Shown here: piece after piece, positions 39,801 through 54,800 of the stretch
How positions within the stretch are numbered: the first letter of the stretch is position 1
Layout: every line of letters starts with the position of its first letter
Assembly (NCBI RefSeq): GCF_000003605.2
Contig: NW_003119426.1
Span: 226,183-285,632, forward strand
From: Saccoglossus kowalevskii
Lineage: Eukaryota; Hemichordata; Enteropneusta; Harrimaniidae
Length of the DNA: 59,450 bases
Reading direction: 5' to 3'
The notes under the pieces: generated by a model
Told to the model about the DNA's origin: nothing
The model's input: only the letters and a program-made list of their open reading frames with translations
Database searches by the model: none
Position numbers and translations under genes: made by a program

Positions 39801-42800
39801 TAAAAAAATAACATTTTAAAAGCGGAACACAAAGTATAAATCTTAATTTTCAAACTAAATAGACTCATGATCTTGTTATTTTGTCACTTCACTTCATAGT
39901 TATAGATGCTCCATGGACCACTAAAATATAAAGTTCACAAGTAAATTTGATGCAATATGACCATGTATGAGTGTAATAACCCCCACTACAAATATATACC
40001 TGTTGGAATGGTGTAATTTTCTTCAGCAAGGCTGGTGGGAATTCCTGTTCACACTGAGAACTCCGGGAGAATGACAGCCACAGATCACTGTCTTCCAGGC
40101 ATAGAGTTTGATAGAAGTTTGGGAAAGTAGTCTGAAAATAAACATGTACATAATATGATGTGTTTATCCATAGACCCTCTAACAGAGGGTCTATGGTTTA
40201 TCACAGTATTCATTACATAAACTATTAGCTTAGCAGATATAATGTGACAAGTATTCCATGCACAGTGTAAGCTGGTATACCTTTAGCAGTGTTACAGCAG
40301 TGTGTCTTTCTTGATCTATCCAAGATGGCATTTCTCTGGAGTGTCTTGACATGTCAGATTTCACATCAGATACAATCAGACCAAGGAAAGTTTCCCACTC
40401 CTGATAAGAAAATAAATAAAGTGGGTAGATGTATGTATTAATGACAAACCATCTTCTAAGTAAAGTATATCCCATATATATATTTTCCACAATGTGATGC
40501 ATCAGGGATACATGTTCAACTCATACCTCACCATGTAAGGGTGGATGTGGCAAGCAAACTTTTGACATAGAATTTATTCTTTGTAATTAGTTATTTCAAA
40601 GTCAAAGTAAAAGTCTGCTGATCTTATAACCCCTGACATTATGAACCTAAACCAACCAAAAAACAACCTCCTGGGGGACTGCAGATTATCAGAAAGAACT
40701 AGCTAGTTTTAGAATTATGAACCACAAGTGGTATTTAAAGGTACAGTACTATGAGCAATATGCAAGTCAAAATGTTCCTCCAGAGTACAGCTTAACGCTA
40801 TGAGAAAATATTAACATTTTCACTGACTTTTTTGTTATTTGTTTTTCATTTATTTGATGGAATCCACTGCTTTACAAAGTATCAAAAACTTTTAAATTTC
40901 AACACTTTTCCATTAGTTAGCCACACCCATAACTGAATGTAAATTAATATTGAATACAATCATCATAAAATAAAGTAGCACTAAAAGGTAATAAAGAACA
41001 GAATGAAAGCTATGAATGAAGCCAGCACTTACATTTTCTTCAAACATGTTTCTGTAAGTACCATGTACCATATGCATTGCAAACATCAACCTGTCGGCTT
41101 TGAATAATGATCTACATACGTATTCATAGACAAGGTTCTGTAGTGAACTACTGAGTGTTTTTATCCGCATCTCAGTACTACTACCATCCTGTGAAATAAA
41201 ATAATCAAATACATCTCAATACACATTTATTAATTAATATGTGATGTAGAAATAATGTAAACAGCTGGACAAAACTGTTATTTATAGTGACATGTATGTT
41301 AGATGAAAATGAGGGGAGGCAGACAAATAACAGCAGGAGGGCCCCTTTGTATAATACTCATAGGGGCAAGATAGGGGCACATTGTGAAGTTCCGCTGTTA
41401 CCTTAGGAACTTGTGCGCTCTGCCATAAAATGTTCAAATTTTGCCCGCGTAGGGCGATTTTGCCACATAAATATTTGATAGCTCATCCTAATTCCAGGAA
41501 TCAAGGAGACCAGCTTAAGCTAGAAATCAAACCAACCAACTGATGGTGTTATAACTCAAAACACATCTATTGTCATGCATTCTAGATCACCCTTAATCAT
41601 GTAGACACCAAGTCAATCAAAACATCTATCATAATATTTTTAATATTAGGCATTTCAGTGTCAACAATAATTTCAAATTATTCCTTGTAATAATTACTCA
41701 AGTTATCAATATAAGACATATTTAGGCACATTACAACTACACAATTTACAGATTTGATGGTTTTTAAAGAAAGTTGAGTTACAATGTAGCTTTAAGCCAG
41801 CATTAAACTAGCTCAATGCTATGTTACACTCGGACTGTACTGTATATCTTGCTTTGTTTTAAATAACCTTTAATCTGATCCAATTGCAGATAATTATTCT
41901 CACCTACAAGTGAGTTCTGCATAGCATTACAAATCAGAGTGGATAGCTACAATTTGTACCGGTACTTACCGTTCTGGCCTGTAACGCTCTCTGGAAAAGT
42001 CTCAGAAATGCACCAAGACTAAACCTATACATGTTATTAAGTTTAGCCAAGTCACTGATCACAAAGAATAACGTGCTTCCACTCTCTGCTAATGGTAGGT
42101 AAGTATTCCTCTCCTAGAAAAAAACAGAAAGACATTCGTTTGTCATTTAACAAGTCTGCTAAGAGTACCTAGTTTGCTACTTAATGTGTTTTATTTTATT
42201 CGTCAGCTACATGCAGTGTTCTCACCATGAATAATAATAACAACCTTTATTGATATTGTATCCCTTCTGGGATCTAGATTAGAATACAATAAGGATATAA
42301 GGAACAATAAAATACATAAGTAATAATAATAATAAAAAAGAAATAAATAGTAATACTGTGAAAATATTATTATATAAATATTTTTTGGTGTTATTTTGAG
42401 GCAGCTGGTAAATTGCTTTTCATGAAATTCTCTCTTTTATTGAAACAGTCGCTGATAAACTTGGCAATTGCTTGGACGGTTTCAGAATTTTTGTTATTGA
42501 GAAGTGCTTTCAGATTACCGGATAAGTTTACGTTTTCAAACAAAGCATCTCTTTCAAATTTGTACTGGTTACAATTGAAGAGGAAGTGTTCTTCATCTTC
42601 AATTTCATTGGAGTCACAGACAGGGCATGTTCTATTTAAGACATCTATGTTGTGATATCGCCCAACTTCAATCTGAAGTATGTGGGCACTTATCNNNNNN
42701 NNNNNNNNNNNNNNNNNNNNNNNNNNNNNNNNNNNNNNNNNNNNNNNNNNNNNNNNNNNNNNNNNNNNNNNNNNNNNNNNNNNNNNNNNNNNNNNNNNNN

Positions 42801-45800
42801 NNNNNNNNNNNNNNNNNNNNNNNNNNNNNNNNNNNNNNNNNNNNNNNNNNNNNNNNNNNNNNNNNNNNNNNNNNNNNNNNNNNNNNNTAAGACATCTATG
42901 TTGTGATATCGCCCAACTTCAATCTGAAGTATGTGGGCACTTATCCTCAGTTTAGTCATAGATGATCTGTGGATGGGGTTTTTAATAATTTCAAGGTATT
43001 TTTCAAGTGCAAAATCAGTTTTCAGCTGTCTGTAGGTACGAAGTTTATTTTTGTGATTAGTGCCTTTATTGTCATTATGCATTGTTTCTGTGCAGTGTTT
43101 CTCAAACATATTTTTTAGTTTTTTTGTAGCTAATGGGATAATACTGGTTTTTTCGCAAACATCACTAATTTCCAAAAGGTTCAGTAATTAATTACTGACG
43201 TTTTCTTTGTCCAAATTGGTGCCAAGTTTGTAGGCCTCAGAGATCAGAGTGGTTTCATCCATATGTTTTATTTTCAGCCAGTAGTTAATCATACGTTTGA
43301 TGCTTGAGATGATAAGTGGATATCTTCCCAGTTCAAGTAAACATGCCAAGTTTGTGGCTTTACAGTTTACTTGTAGTAGGTACTTGCACATTTTGTGATG
43401 TAATTTTTCCATAGGCAAGGATTGTTTAAACAAGTCTGTTGAGTGCATATTAATAATATCGCTTGCCCAGATTTCGCTACAGTAGAGTAAAATTGGTTTA
43501 ACCATAGCATCAAACAATTTCAGATGTGTTTTGATTGGAATATTTGGGTCTGCATAGAGTAATTGTTTTAGTTTAAAAAGTGCCTTCATTGCTCTGTGAC
43601 TAAGGTCTTCTTGAGCTCTGTTCAGTTTACCAGTAGCATTGATTTTAACACCAAGGTAGGAGTATGATGAGACGTTTTCCAATTTTTGGCTATTGATTTG
43701 AAATCTGAACTTACTTAATATTTTACCTTGCTTGTTGAAAATGATAATTTTTGATTTTGACACATTGATATCATGAATAAATAAATGGGACACAATTGTT
43801 CCATCACAGTTCCTGGGTGACTTGAGACCTTAATAAGTAATTTGTTTCTCTTATAGTAGAGAATGTACTCAAATGTTTAGTATGAAAATATGTTTGAATT
43901 TTATTCTACATATATAAATTGTCACTTGTTTTAGCTAGTTTTACAATACAGCTGTTTTGTCCCTTAAACATTTATTGAAAAAATAAAATAGAAAAGAAAA
44001 TGACCATTTAATAAGAGCATTTTATATTTTTATTTTTAATGATGAATGTGAATACATATATCTTTGCTAGTTCACCACTTTACCTGGTCTAATGATGACT
44101 GCAGTCTCACTGACTCGGTCAGAGATTCAGCAATAGTCATACTGCTTGCCTTTGTCTTGTTTAAGGACTCAATCAAATCTTTGTTCTCCAGTATATTACC
44201 TTCAGCTTGGGCAAGTTTCTGTGAAGAGAAGAAAAAAAGAGAAATATTGAAATTGTGCATTTGATATATTATTTGTAAAAATAATAAATAAAACTAAAAA
44301 TCTGTTTAACTTTGTAATTACAGCATTCATAGGACCAATAATAGCTAATATACTGTGGAATACTTTATTTTCGCTGGAATTAATTTTCGCTGAAAGGGCT
44401 TTTTGGGCATTTTGTATGGAATTTATTTTCACTGATTTTTGATGAGTTTAATGGGAAACATAGGAAAAAAAGTATATTCGTTGGATTTTATTTTCACGAA
44501 ATCATCCCTTCAGAGAAAATAAAGTATTCTACAGTATATCATAATATACAATAATATCTTATTAACACTGCTATTTTTGTTGGGAAGTAATATCAACTAA
44601 AATTAAATCCATGTGATGATGTAAAATAACAATAGCACTCATTGTTTCCCTGCATAAAACCCAGTGAGTATACTAAAAGCATCAAAATAGTGAAATTAAA
44701 TGCAAGCGAAAATAAATGGTTTTCCAGTAGATTTTCTCAATGAATGTTCAATGTCATTTTGAGTTTGTAAATCTTACTTGTAACAACGACTCCTCTAGTT
44801 GTGCCAACTGTATCTTCAATTCTTCCTCAGTTCTCAGTAACTCAGTTTTGCGGACTTCCAGTTCAGGTTTTTCATGTTGAATGGTTGTTGCTAAAAGCTA
44901 GGAAACAAAAATAACAATTTAAACCCTACTTTCGTTACAATAAAACATTGTCTTAACTGAACATTATGAGCTCTTTGCTTTTGGTGTCCAAACAGGTTTC
45001 TCTTATAACACTAAATGAATACTTTTTTGGGATGTTTCTATCATTAAAATGTAAATACACAGCTTTAAAATATTGATGCAGAAGCAATAGCAACATACAG
45101 AATATATTTAATTTCAAAATGCTTTGTTTGTGCATAATAACACTACAGTAACCTGAAGGACTGTCAAGCAGTTAGTATGTCCATCTTGCATCATGGTGGT
45201 TCTGAATTTGATTCCTGGAACCAACTGTTTACTCAGCAGTATGAATTAGAGTCTAGCCTGAGATATTGGGTTTGGTAGACTGATTTGCAATTGTCTACGA
45301 TCTTGGCAAAATCAAATTTTAAAGTTATTCACGATACTGAACCCAATAAAACAATGCATAAGTTACCATGTAGCTTGAACTCACCACTGATACACACATG
45401 TGGATTTGCACAAGATATCCACTCTGAGTACAGACACATATGGTTTTTGTTAACTAACCTGTCCTGTGAGGCCAGCTCTAGTGGTTGTAAAGTTGACTTC
45501 AGATACAATAGATGAAGCATCTGGAGGAATTTCTGGTGTTGGATTACGGGTCGTCATAAAGAGACGGAAATCTTCATTATAATCAATCACTTTCTCACCA
45601 ATCTGCACAACATACCTGGGTCCTGTGGAACAGTGGAGGAAAGAAATAACATGTGTACTATATTAATTTTTTGAGCAACAAAGTCAACTTTCATCACCAT
45701 TCACAAAATGAACAAGCAATCTCTCGGCTGAGATAGCTCCGCTGTTAGTAATGCACATTTCAATTAAAGAACAGAAGATATCATTAGTAAATGAACAATA

Positions 45801-48800
45801 TGTATAGTATCAATGCAATGGGACTTGCTGTTTTCAACAAGAATTCAAAAAGATCATTTTTCACCATAAATGATTGTGGTTTTTAACAAGAAGTCGAAAA
45901 TATCACTTTTTATCAAAAATGACAAAAATATTCATCAAAATTAGAGAATTGAAAATATCATCACGAAATGAACAAATTTGAGAGTGGTTAACATGTAGTA
46001 CCTATATATATATAATATCAAAGCAATCAGAGTTGTGGTTTTTAACAAGAAGTCGAAAATATCACTTTTTACCAAAAATTACCAAAAATATTCACCAAAA
46101 TTAGAGAATTGAAGATATCATCATGAAATGAACAAATCTAAGAGAAGTCTACCCAAGGTACATATACATCAAAGCATTCAGGCTTGTAGTTTTCAAGAAG
46201 AAGTCGAAAAAGTTGACATGGACGACAGACGCCGACGGACAATCACTCATATGATAAGCTTTGCTCGACAAAGTCAACAGAGGTAAAAAAAAACGTGTTT
46301 TTTTTTTCACAGATTTTTTTCAAAATTTTGATCTAGAAAATTATATCCACCTGATGATCGAAAATTATGAAAAAATACTTTAAAATAGGCAAAATGTTGC
46401 ATATGTCGCAAAATTTTGGTTTGAAAAAATATGGCATTCAAAAGGGTTAACATTAATTGCACAGTCATGTGGTTTATTCTGATCAGTGATAATATCACTC
46501 ATATCAACCTAATTTGCTGGTTTTTGTTTGGCTAAAATAATTCAAAGTATTCCATGTACATGCAGTATCCAAGGTTCTACAACAGTTGACATGAAACGTA
46601 CCTTGACTGATCAGATCTCCTCTAAGAATGGGATACAAAATTGGTTCAATACCATCCATTTCCTGAATGATCAAAGTTTTTCCAAAACGCACAGCTAACT
46701 CTAATGATGTTGTGAAATTAGCATCCTAAAAGAAAACATAGTGAAAGTAGTGAAGCCTTGCCCTTTAAGTGTGTTTATCATCATGTATCTGTTATTTGAA
46801 CTTTGATTGGTCCAGGCATGTTGAATATGAAAAATATGGAATGGCATTCTTTTAAACAAAACGGCCATTTCGAACCCAATTATTAGAAAATATAATGATG
46901 TGCATTAAGGTCCCATCACGCTCAACATACATGTATGTACAAAGTTTAAACAGAATCTTTCCATTGGAGCAATTTGAATTGAATCATAAAACAAATGCAA
47001 GTGCATATAATGTCTGATGTAAATGTGAAGTTTAAACTTGATCGACCAAAGCGCAAGATATGGCAGAATACAGACAGATGGACGGAAAAACAGACGCACA
47101 TATGGATGCAGAGATCAATCATTTTAGGATTTCGCCTGAATTGGACTAATTAAACAATGATAGAAGTTCAAAGGTGATAGCTCCACTCAGTCATCTTTGG
47201 TGACAGTGGAGCTAAAAATAATATAAGTGTCATAAATAAACTGAGGTGGTACGGTAGCTATTTTCGAATCATGAAGACTCACCTGCTGATTAACAACCTC
47301 TAGTCTGGATTCTTTTAAATGAGATTTCAACCACTCAGTAGCTCTGGATGATGGATCAATTAAGAAGGGTCGAAGTGAACTCTGAAAATCAAATTGAGAT
47401 CATAAATTTTGTTTCTCTTCAGCAGATTGAAGAGGAGGTTTAAAACATGCATTGATATATAGCGCAGACTTAATAATTTGTTAAAGCAGAATCAATTTGA
47501 TGAGAATGGTCAGAAAGAAAATATACTTTATACATGATGCTGTGGTATAATCAATTATTTCCACTCAACTATGGGAAGCAGGACTATTATTAAATATTTA
47601 AATTTTATTGTTAACCGAAAATCTGTTGATTTGTTATAGTAGTGAATGTTGTTAATGATTCTGAGAGAACATGGCACAGTATTATTTTTCTCCAATATAT
47701 ATTCCTCCAACTATATTTTTAAATAAAACTAATGACAGCACTGGCATACAGAATTTTATAGCAATAAATGGTCAATCAATGTCACAAATAGCCAAGTCTT
47801 TATTTATGCTGTTTTTGTTTTCATATCATGTTTCATTTTTACAAGTCTTTCAAACGTGCGATGATTTGGTTAACCCAGTACATTGTACTGATTTGAGGGT
47901 ACAATATACTGACATTTTTCACTTTTTTAGGAATTTGTCCAAGGGATATGATTCTGTAGAGTAAATCGCACTGCTTCTCTAAATGCTTAGTTATGGTGCT
48001 AGTAATATCTGTTATCTATTGACCATAGATTTAATTGGTTAATGAAAACATTGTATCATCATGATTATGATATGATTATGGGAAATTTATCACTTTTAAA
48101 ATTAGACAATTAACATATATTATCCTTCAAAGTGCTTATAATATCCCATAATATCTGTTTTATTACATTTATAATTTACATAAATCTGAATAGGTAATGG
48201 AATATTACCGGGTACTAGCACTGTAGCTAAGCACTAGAGGAGTGGCATATCAGTAGCAGATCCAGGGATACGCCCACTTACGCCTGGTCGGTAGAAGATT
48301 GCCAGAATTCAAATTGGCATGACAAATATTTCACCATTGGGCGGTACTCAGAGTACCAATCTGAATCTGCCCGTGCATAGATGTATAGTGAAACATCACA
48401 TACATTCTCATCTAGTGAATTATTGCATTTATTACTTCTTGAGTTTCACTTTACAGTAAACTACTACAGCAACTATTAAGCCAGACAGGCAGTACAAACA
48501 GGGTAGGCTATATTCACACAAGTTCCAAAGCTTGGCTGCAACATTCATGGATTACACATAAGGAGAGGCATTTTCACTTAAATTGAAACACAATTAACCA
48601 TCCACACATAAAACAAATATTTAACTTGTGGATCTACTGATTCAGAAACATTTCATAATGGCTGCAGTAAAATTTTATTGATCATAAAAACAAAAGCTAA
48701 AAAAGAGAACAGTGGCCGAAATACATACAGCAAGGCACTCTCTCCCAAAACGGAGACTATCGCAAATGTACAGGTAGGTTCCAATCAGGAGACATTGACT

Positions 48801-51800
48801 CAATATTTTTTGACAACCAAACAATGAGCAATTTATGAGGTACGTGCATTTTTAGAACAGCCCAACAAAAACTTTATATTCATTTTAAGGATGGGTTATC
48901 AATGTTCAAAAACAATCTACCAATTGGCAGATATTCTCTCAATATTTTAATCTAATTTGTTCACACCTAAAAAATATATTGGGAAATTTCTCCAAAAAAA
49001 TGAAGCACTGTAATGGATACTAATCGAAAGAACTTCTACTGTAGAGATAATCTCCATTTCAGGGAAAGTGGCTTACTGACATAAACACATGTAACAGTGA
49101 GATTCTCCACTGGTGTGTACTAGTGGATGACTTTGATGATGAAGATATTTGGAAGAAGAGACAATAAAAGAATGACTTGCAGAGAAAGCCCACACAGCAA
49201 CACATTTATACTATAATATATAAATAAATATATAATATATAGATATATATATTATACCACGTTTTTGTCTTACCCCAACTTGAAGCTCATTAATCTGTTA
49301 AAACCAAGTACAGTTACCATGATCATCATCATCGTCATTATCACAGTCACAGATGCAAACACATGTACATGGGACATAAATTAATATGTTTTCCCACATG
49401 CAATGAATTTAATAAAAACCCATCGCCAATTAACAATGAGGAGAAAAAAAGGAAATACATGTTTGGAAGTTAGAGATTAGTATTGAGGACACGATGTTTA
49501 CCGGTATTATAAAGCAGATAAATGAAGCAATGTTAATGCAGTGATTGCCATGCTTTGAAATTATTTTTGTTATATATATAATACATGCAAAGAATTTTAA
49601 TTATGTTCATGTTGAGCTACTTATTAAGACAATTAATAAGGTATATACAAAACTAATCCAAAGATATAAAAAAACAGCAAGCAGATATGGAATGTACAGC
49701 AATACAAATTAAAATATTAAATTATATATTGTAGATAACATGCAACATTAAGCTGGTTGTTATTACTGCACAGGGTTTTAAATGAGGAAGGGAGCTGGAT
49801 GATTTATAACTTGATGAGGAGAATAGTTGTTTTCTAAGCAAAGTATATTAACATCGTTTTTTAAAATAAAGACAAGCTTAAGCATCTGAAATTTTATGAT
49901 TTATGCCACATTTGTACCTGTTTGCGAAAAAATGCATTTATTTGTCAATTGCCACTTTGATATGTTAAGTTATTAGCATAGATGAGATAAGACAACAAAG
50001 CTGGAGTACACATGGAGTAGCATTGTCTGATTTATTATTACATGCATGCAATTACTTCCTCACCTGCAATATAACCATGGCATTCTCCATTGACAACTCA
50101 TCACCCGGTAATCCTTCACTTTTCCATATCAACTGCTCACTCTCTGTGCTCATGAATCGTCTCAAATCAAACTGATTCAGACCTGTGTACTCCATCCACA
50201 GTAACAGTTTATTGCGTCGGATGTCCTCCGGTTCTGATGACAGGTAAGTGATGAAGCCAGAAGCTAGAAGAGCACGCTTTGGCAGGGTCTTTAGTTCTTC
50301 TGCTAACTCCTTAACCTAATGAACACAGTATAAACAACCACCACTGTGAATTTACTCATTGCTGAAGGGAGTTTCTGGTATAAGTCCCTGATCATCATTT
50401 AAACCTTCCAAAATCATCTCTCAAATTATAAACAATTTGTATAAATCCTCCCGAGGAATGAGACTGGGACAAGTACTTTAAAATTTGCACTAGTATTAGA
50501 AGTTAATGCAATAAAGGGATACGCATGATAGAGAGCATCTACAACATATGAGAAATGGTGAATTTTTGGTTCTCAACTATTCAATAAGAATGGGTGTGGC
50601 TTCTATTAGAAATGTTACTTCTAATACAGATTGTACTGTACTCCAACAATATTTATAGTGAAATCTCAAATATTAAAGAAAGATAGTACATTACCTAGTA
50701 GTGGTGCTACATTCATATGATAGGAATTCCATGTAGAAATGCATTCTTTTTCCTCCACACATTTGTATAACTTAAGAAATAAGTTCAACTACAAATAATT
50801 GAAACACCACTGGAGTGTGTTCAGCCGTGAAAACCTCCCATATACTGAGTAACTCCATACCTGCTCATTCCAGCGTTGATGTTCACCTTCTAACTTCCCA
50901 ACCAGCGTCTCCGCACTCTGTATAGTATCCTGGGCTTTATCTAAGTCTAATTTCAACTTGGCAGCTTCCGTTGTACGTTTCTCAAATTTATTTCTCAGTT
51001 CCGATACCTTCCTATCCACTTCATCTAGACCTTTCTGGAGTTTCTCCATTCTAGACATTGCTTTCTGCAGATTCCTATATGCATCATGGAAAATAAAATG
51101 ACATTTTGTAAACATGAGCAATTACAAAGTTTAATTGTTTTGACTGGAAACATACATGTACATGTATATAATTTCAACCTTAATCTGGTATTCACATAAT
51201 ATTTTTTTCTTTTCTTATAATGTAATTTCTGTTCTTTGCAAACCATTTTGACAGAAAAATGCATTGACAATATGATGGGGACAAAGTCTATGCATGACAA
51301 AGCAAATAACAAAAAGATTGACAACATTGAAGAGGCAATGGCTATACACAGGATACAATGTAATCATCAGAAAGCTAATCAATTGAGGAGTAATGGAAAC
51401 TCTTACTTTCTGAGCTGATTTTGTTCCGTCTCTAGAGGTTCAATCTTTTCTAATACATAGGAGTACTTGACATTAGCTCTAACCCAGGAAGCCAATGGCG
51501 CAGCGGCAGCACTGGCACGTTTGGCATTCTGTGAATTAAAACAGTAAAACCATTATTAATGTAGTTGCCTTTTTGATTTTTGGAAAAGTTTGTCAAATAT
51601 TATATGACAATGACCACTGGTTTATTAGGTACACCTGTGGAGCAATATATCTGTGATAACAGCGATCTGCAGGGTGTTACAGTACTGTATCTAGTACAGT
51701 AAATTGACCAATATGTTTGGAACTATTACATAGAAAAGAATGTTAATTTGAAACAAAATAGCATTTTCTGTCACTTTTAAAAATTATTCAGGATATGAAA

Positions 51801-54800
51801 AGTATCCCCTTAGTTACGATATATACGTAATGTACTAGGTTACAATTTGTGAAATGGCATAACATATCCACCATAGAAATCGAAGGTAAAAATATTCCAT
51901 TAGTGACAAGCTACATGTATCAATCGTTTTCTTCAAAATAGGCTGTAACTTTTTTCAAGTCAATATCCGTATATTGACCAGAAGTGGATTAATAACAGTA
52001 GTTAACAGCAGTCAAAGTAATAGTGATTTACAGTGATGTCTATACCATAGCATATATACAATGTGCATATAAGCAAGTCTACAGTAAAAAGATTTATAGT
52101 TTGGGTTAGACATATGATTCAGGTACACACGATTTGGCCAAAACAGGTTTTCATTTTTACGCATTTCCACTGGTTCAAACAGTTTTTCATTTTTACACAT
52201 TTCTACTGGTTCGAACAGGTTTTCATTTTTACGCATTTCCACTGGTTCAAAAAAGTTTTCATTTTTACACTGGTTTCAGGTTTACACAGATTTACATGTT
52301 GATGTTTAATAAGATTTTTTAGTATATTCATACCAATTTTAAACAGATGGCTGCAGCTATTTATCATAATTACAAATGATGCTTTAATCACCTTTGCTTC
52401 AAAGGAACTCCCTCTCTTCTGCAGCAAGTCCTCGCATCCCTCTCGAATATCTGGAGTTATTTTACGAGCATCAAAAGTGGAGATTTCTTCCTTCACACCT
52501 CTTTTTGCTAAAAAGCTGCAAATAGATGATGACGCAATTTAATACTGTGGAATACTTTATTTTCGCTGGAATTAATTTTCGCTGAAAAGGCTTTTTGGGC
52601 GTTTTGTATGGAACTTATTTTCACTGATTTTTGATGAATTTAATGTGAAATATAGGAAAAAAAGTATATTCGCTGGATTTTATTTTCACGGAATCATCCA
52701 TTCAGCGAAAATAGCGAAAATAAATTCCAAGCAAAAATAAAGTATTCTACAGTATCATCAAATCAGACATGTAAGTAATAAAATTCTCCACTTGATCTAG
52801 TGAGCATTTTAGAGTACAGCAAAAGTAAATCTTGTCATCAAGCATGCTTCACCCCCTGTAAACAAAAGTTTGCAAGTGCAAAAGAATTGTAAAAACTATG
52901 TAAACAATACAATGTAATTTTCGCACATAGTGTAATTGAAATAACCCTTGTCCCCCTCACCTAAACAAAAAGATTATGTTTGCTGTGGGCATGTACAAAT
53001 TATCCACAGCCCCATACTTAATGGTCAATTAAATTATACCTTCTCATACTGTTCCATGATGTATCCAAGATGCCCATTAGTCTGAGTACGCCCTCTAGAA
53101 TATCTCTAATCACATCAGGTGGTGCACGCAGTGCCCGGATTTCACTCAGACTTTCTGATTTGATGTTACCCACAGCCTGTTTAGCTTCTCTCACTAATGG
53201 TTCAATTTCAGATAATTCAATATCGATGGCTTTCTTTCTCTTCTCTAGTTTTACATTCTCTTCTGCAGTCTTAGCTTTCAGTGTTTCCATCTCACTTTTT
53301 TGTTCACTGGCATTCTGTGAGAAACCAAATCATTCAAAGTTAAATGTCTAAAATTCACATTATTTTATCACAGATATCACAAGTGCATAACAATGGTATT
53401 TTTGTAATGGGTAGTAAACCCAAACAAATATAGTTTCCAATTAGTATGATGGTGTGGTTATATTTTCCTGTACTCATATCTGTAGTGTGGGACATCACAC
53501 ATGCATCTTGTCATTTTCTTACCTGCATACTAGTAGTGATCTCACCCAGTGCTGTATCAGCTTCTTCTTGTTTCTGGGCTAGTAACAAACTCTGCTGGGC
53601 GGCTTTACTCTTCAGTTCTTCCACTAAAGCAGATGCTTCATTCAGTTTGGATAACCCAGCCTGACATATAAAACAATTTTACCCTCATCAGATACCATAG
53701 TCATTTTATGAAATCATAAAATGATATTGTTTTATTTTTTTTGAAACTCAACAACTAATTAGATGGGTGAGTATGACCTCTACGACTGACACACTACATG
53801 TGTATCACTTGGCCATGTGAGGGCGCTATGCCTTAACATGGGTATACTTTCGTTCAACAAATCCCGGATATTAGGGCTCTTTATTAATGCAGTATAGTAG
53901 TGTAAACCAGTAGAATTAAACTTAATAATCACTATGGCTTGAGACAAGATCTCATATTCTGCAAACAAAAAATAAATTTGTTGGCACAAACATTTTGTAC
54001 CACTCATTGACCTGAACATCATTTTCATACAAAAATTATGATATAACATTTAATCCCATATTATTTTTAACATTTTAGTTTTAATAACTTGAGATTTGAC
54101 TATATAATGGACCTTGAACAACATTTGACAGAGAGATGGCCACACAGCCCTGTCATGTAGTCCCAAACATGAATATGACTTCTGTGGCAAAATGCACTAT
54201 GTGTCGTCACTAGCACTTGCAATTTGCACATAAAAAAAAAAAGTCAGGAGAGACAACAGTGACACTTAATGTCCGGAACTGTCGCCTGGCACAAAAAAAA
54301 ATTTAAAAAAACAAGAATGTTCACAAAAATGTCACTAATCAGTTAACACCTCGTACAAGAGTTCCAGAAAACCAAGATCGAAAACCTGTTTTTTTGTCTG
54401 CAATTTAATATGTATGCCAAATTTATCTTGCAAGATTTTTTTGAAAAATAGTCAAATTGAAAGCAAAATTGTGAAAATAACTTATGTTTATGTAACAATG
54501 ATGGCAAACAAATGGCTAAATGTTAATTACCGGTACCGGTAATCAGGATTTATGTGTATGCAACCGTCTTCACACATTAACAGGCATACAATCGGTTAGC
54601 AACCAGAATTAGAATAACCACACTTCCATATTTCAGCCTTTGGAGCTTTGCAAAGGCCTATAAAATCTAGTGATTCGTTTTCCTACCTGTAAATGGTGCT
54701 GTCTTTTTTCAACATGTTGTTTCTTATTCCCATACACAGACATGTATGTACAAAGGAACGTCATGTAACGACGTGGAGTCGACATAATCCTCCCACTTGA

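Larger units (their letters stand above)
30866..42113 (-). other. DYNC2H1: DYNC2H1 exons encoding AAA6 and the C-terminal domain
   Basis: Sixteen exons. AAA6 opens with [18 protein letters not shown] and [19 protein letters not shown] in 42113-41970. [10 protein letters not shown] (about residues 1346-1355) is in 38477-38317, [10 protein letters not shown] and [10 protein letters not shown] in 38117-37992, and [18 protein letters not shown] in 37294-37184. [15 protein letters not shown] and [10 protein letters not shown] follow in 36737-36500 and 36145-35940. The C-terminal domain ends at the TAA at 30868-30866. Compared with my memory of the human chain no exon appears to be missing. Confidence 0.9.
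44084..50315 (-). other. DYNC2H1: DYNC2H1 exons encoding AAA5 and the strut coiled coil
   Basis: Exon 50315-50064 starts AAA5 ([20 protein letters not shown], then [15 protein letters not shown]). Exons 47381-47283 and 46725-46602 continue with PFLIDPSS and [16 protein letters not shown]. Exon 45622-45459 encodes [14 protein letters not shown] and [10 protein letters not shown]. Exons 44897-44778 and 44218-44084 encode the strut (buttress) coiled coil that supports the stalk, ending in [16 protein letters not shown]. All junctions are phase-consistent. The intron between 50064 and 47381 also contains the 21-nt microexon candidate. Confidence 0.85.
50861..53660 (-). other. DYNC2H1: DYNC2H1 stalk coiled coils and microtubule-binding domain
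   Basis: Exons 53660-53523 and the first half of 53314-53040 encode the outgoing coiled coil (charged heptads such as LKSKAAQQ and [10 protein letters not shown]). The tip follows: [12 protein letters not shown] (about residues 614-625), [17 protein letters not shown], then [19 protein letters not shown] in 52515-52392. Exons 51528-51407 and 51074-50861 encode the returning coil, from [14 protein letters not shown] to [15 protein letters not shown]. The [11 protein letters not shown] block is the conserved core by which dynein binds tubulin. Confidence 0.85.

Noticed and set aside
52012-52302. Open frames with a 13-residue repeat.
   Set aside because: By-product of a 39-bp intronic minisatellite whose period is a multiple of three.
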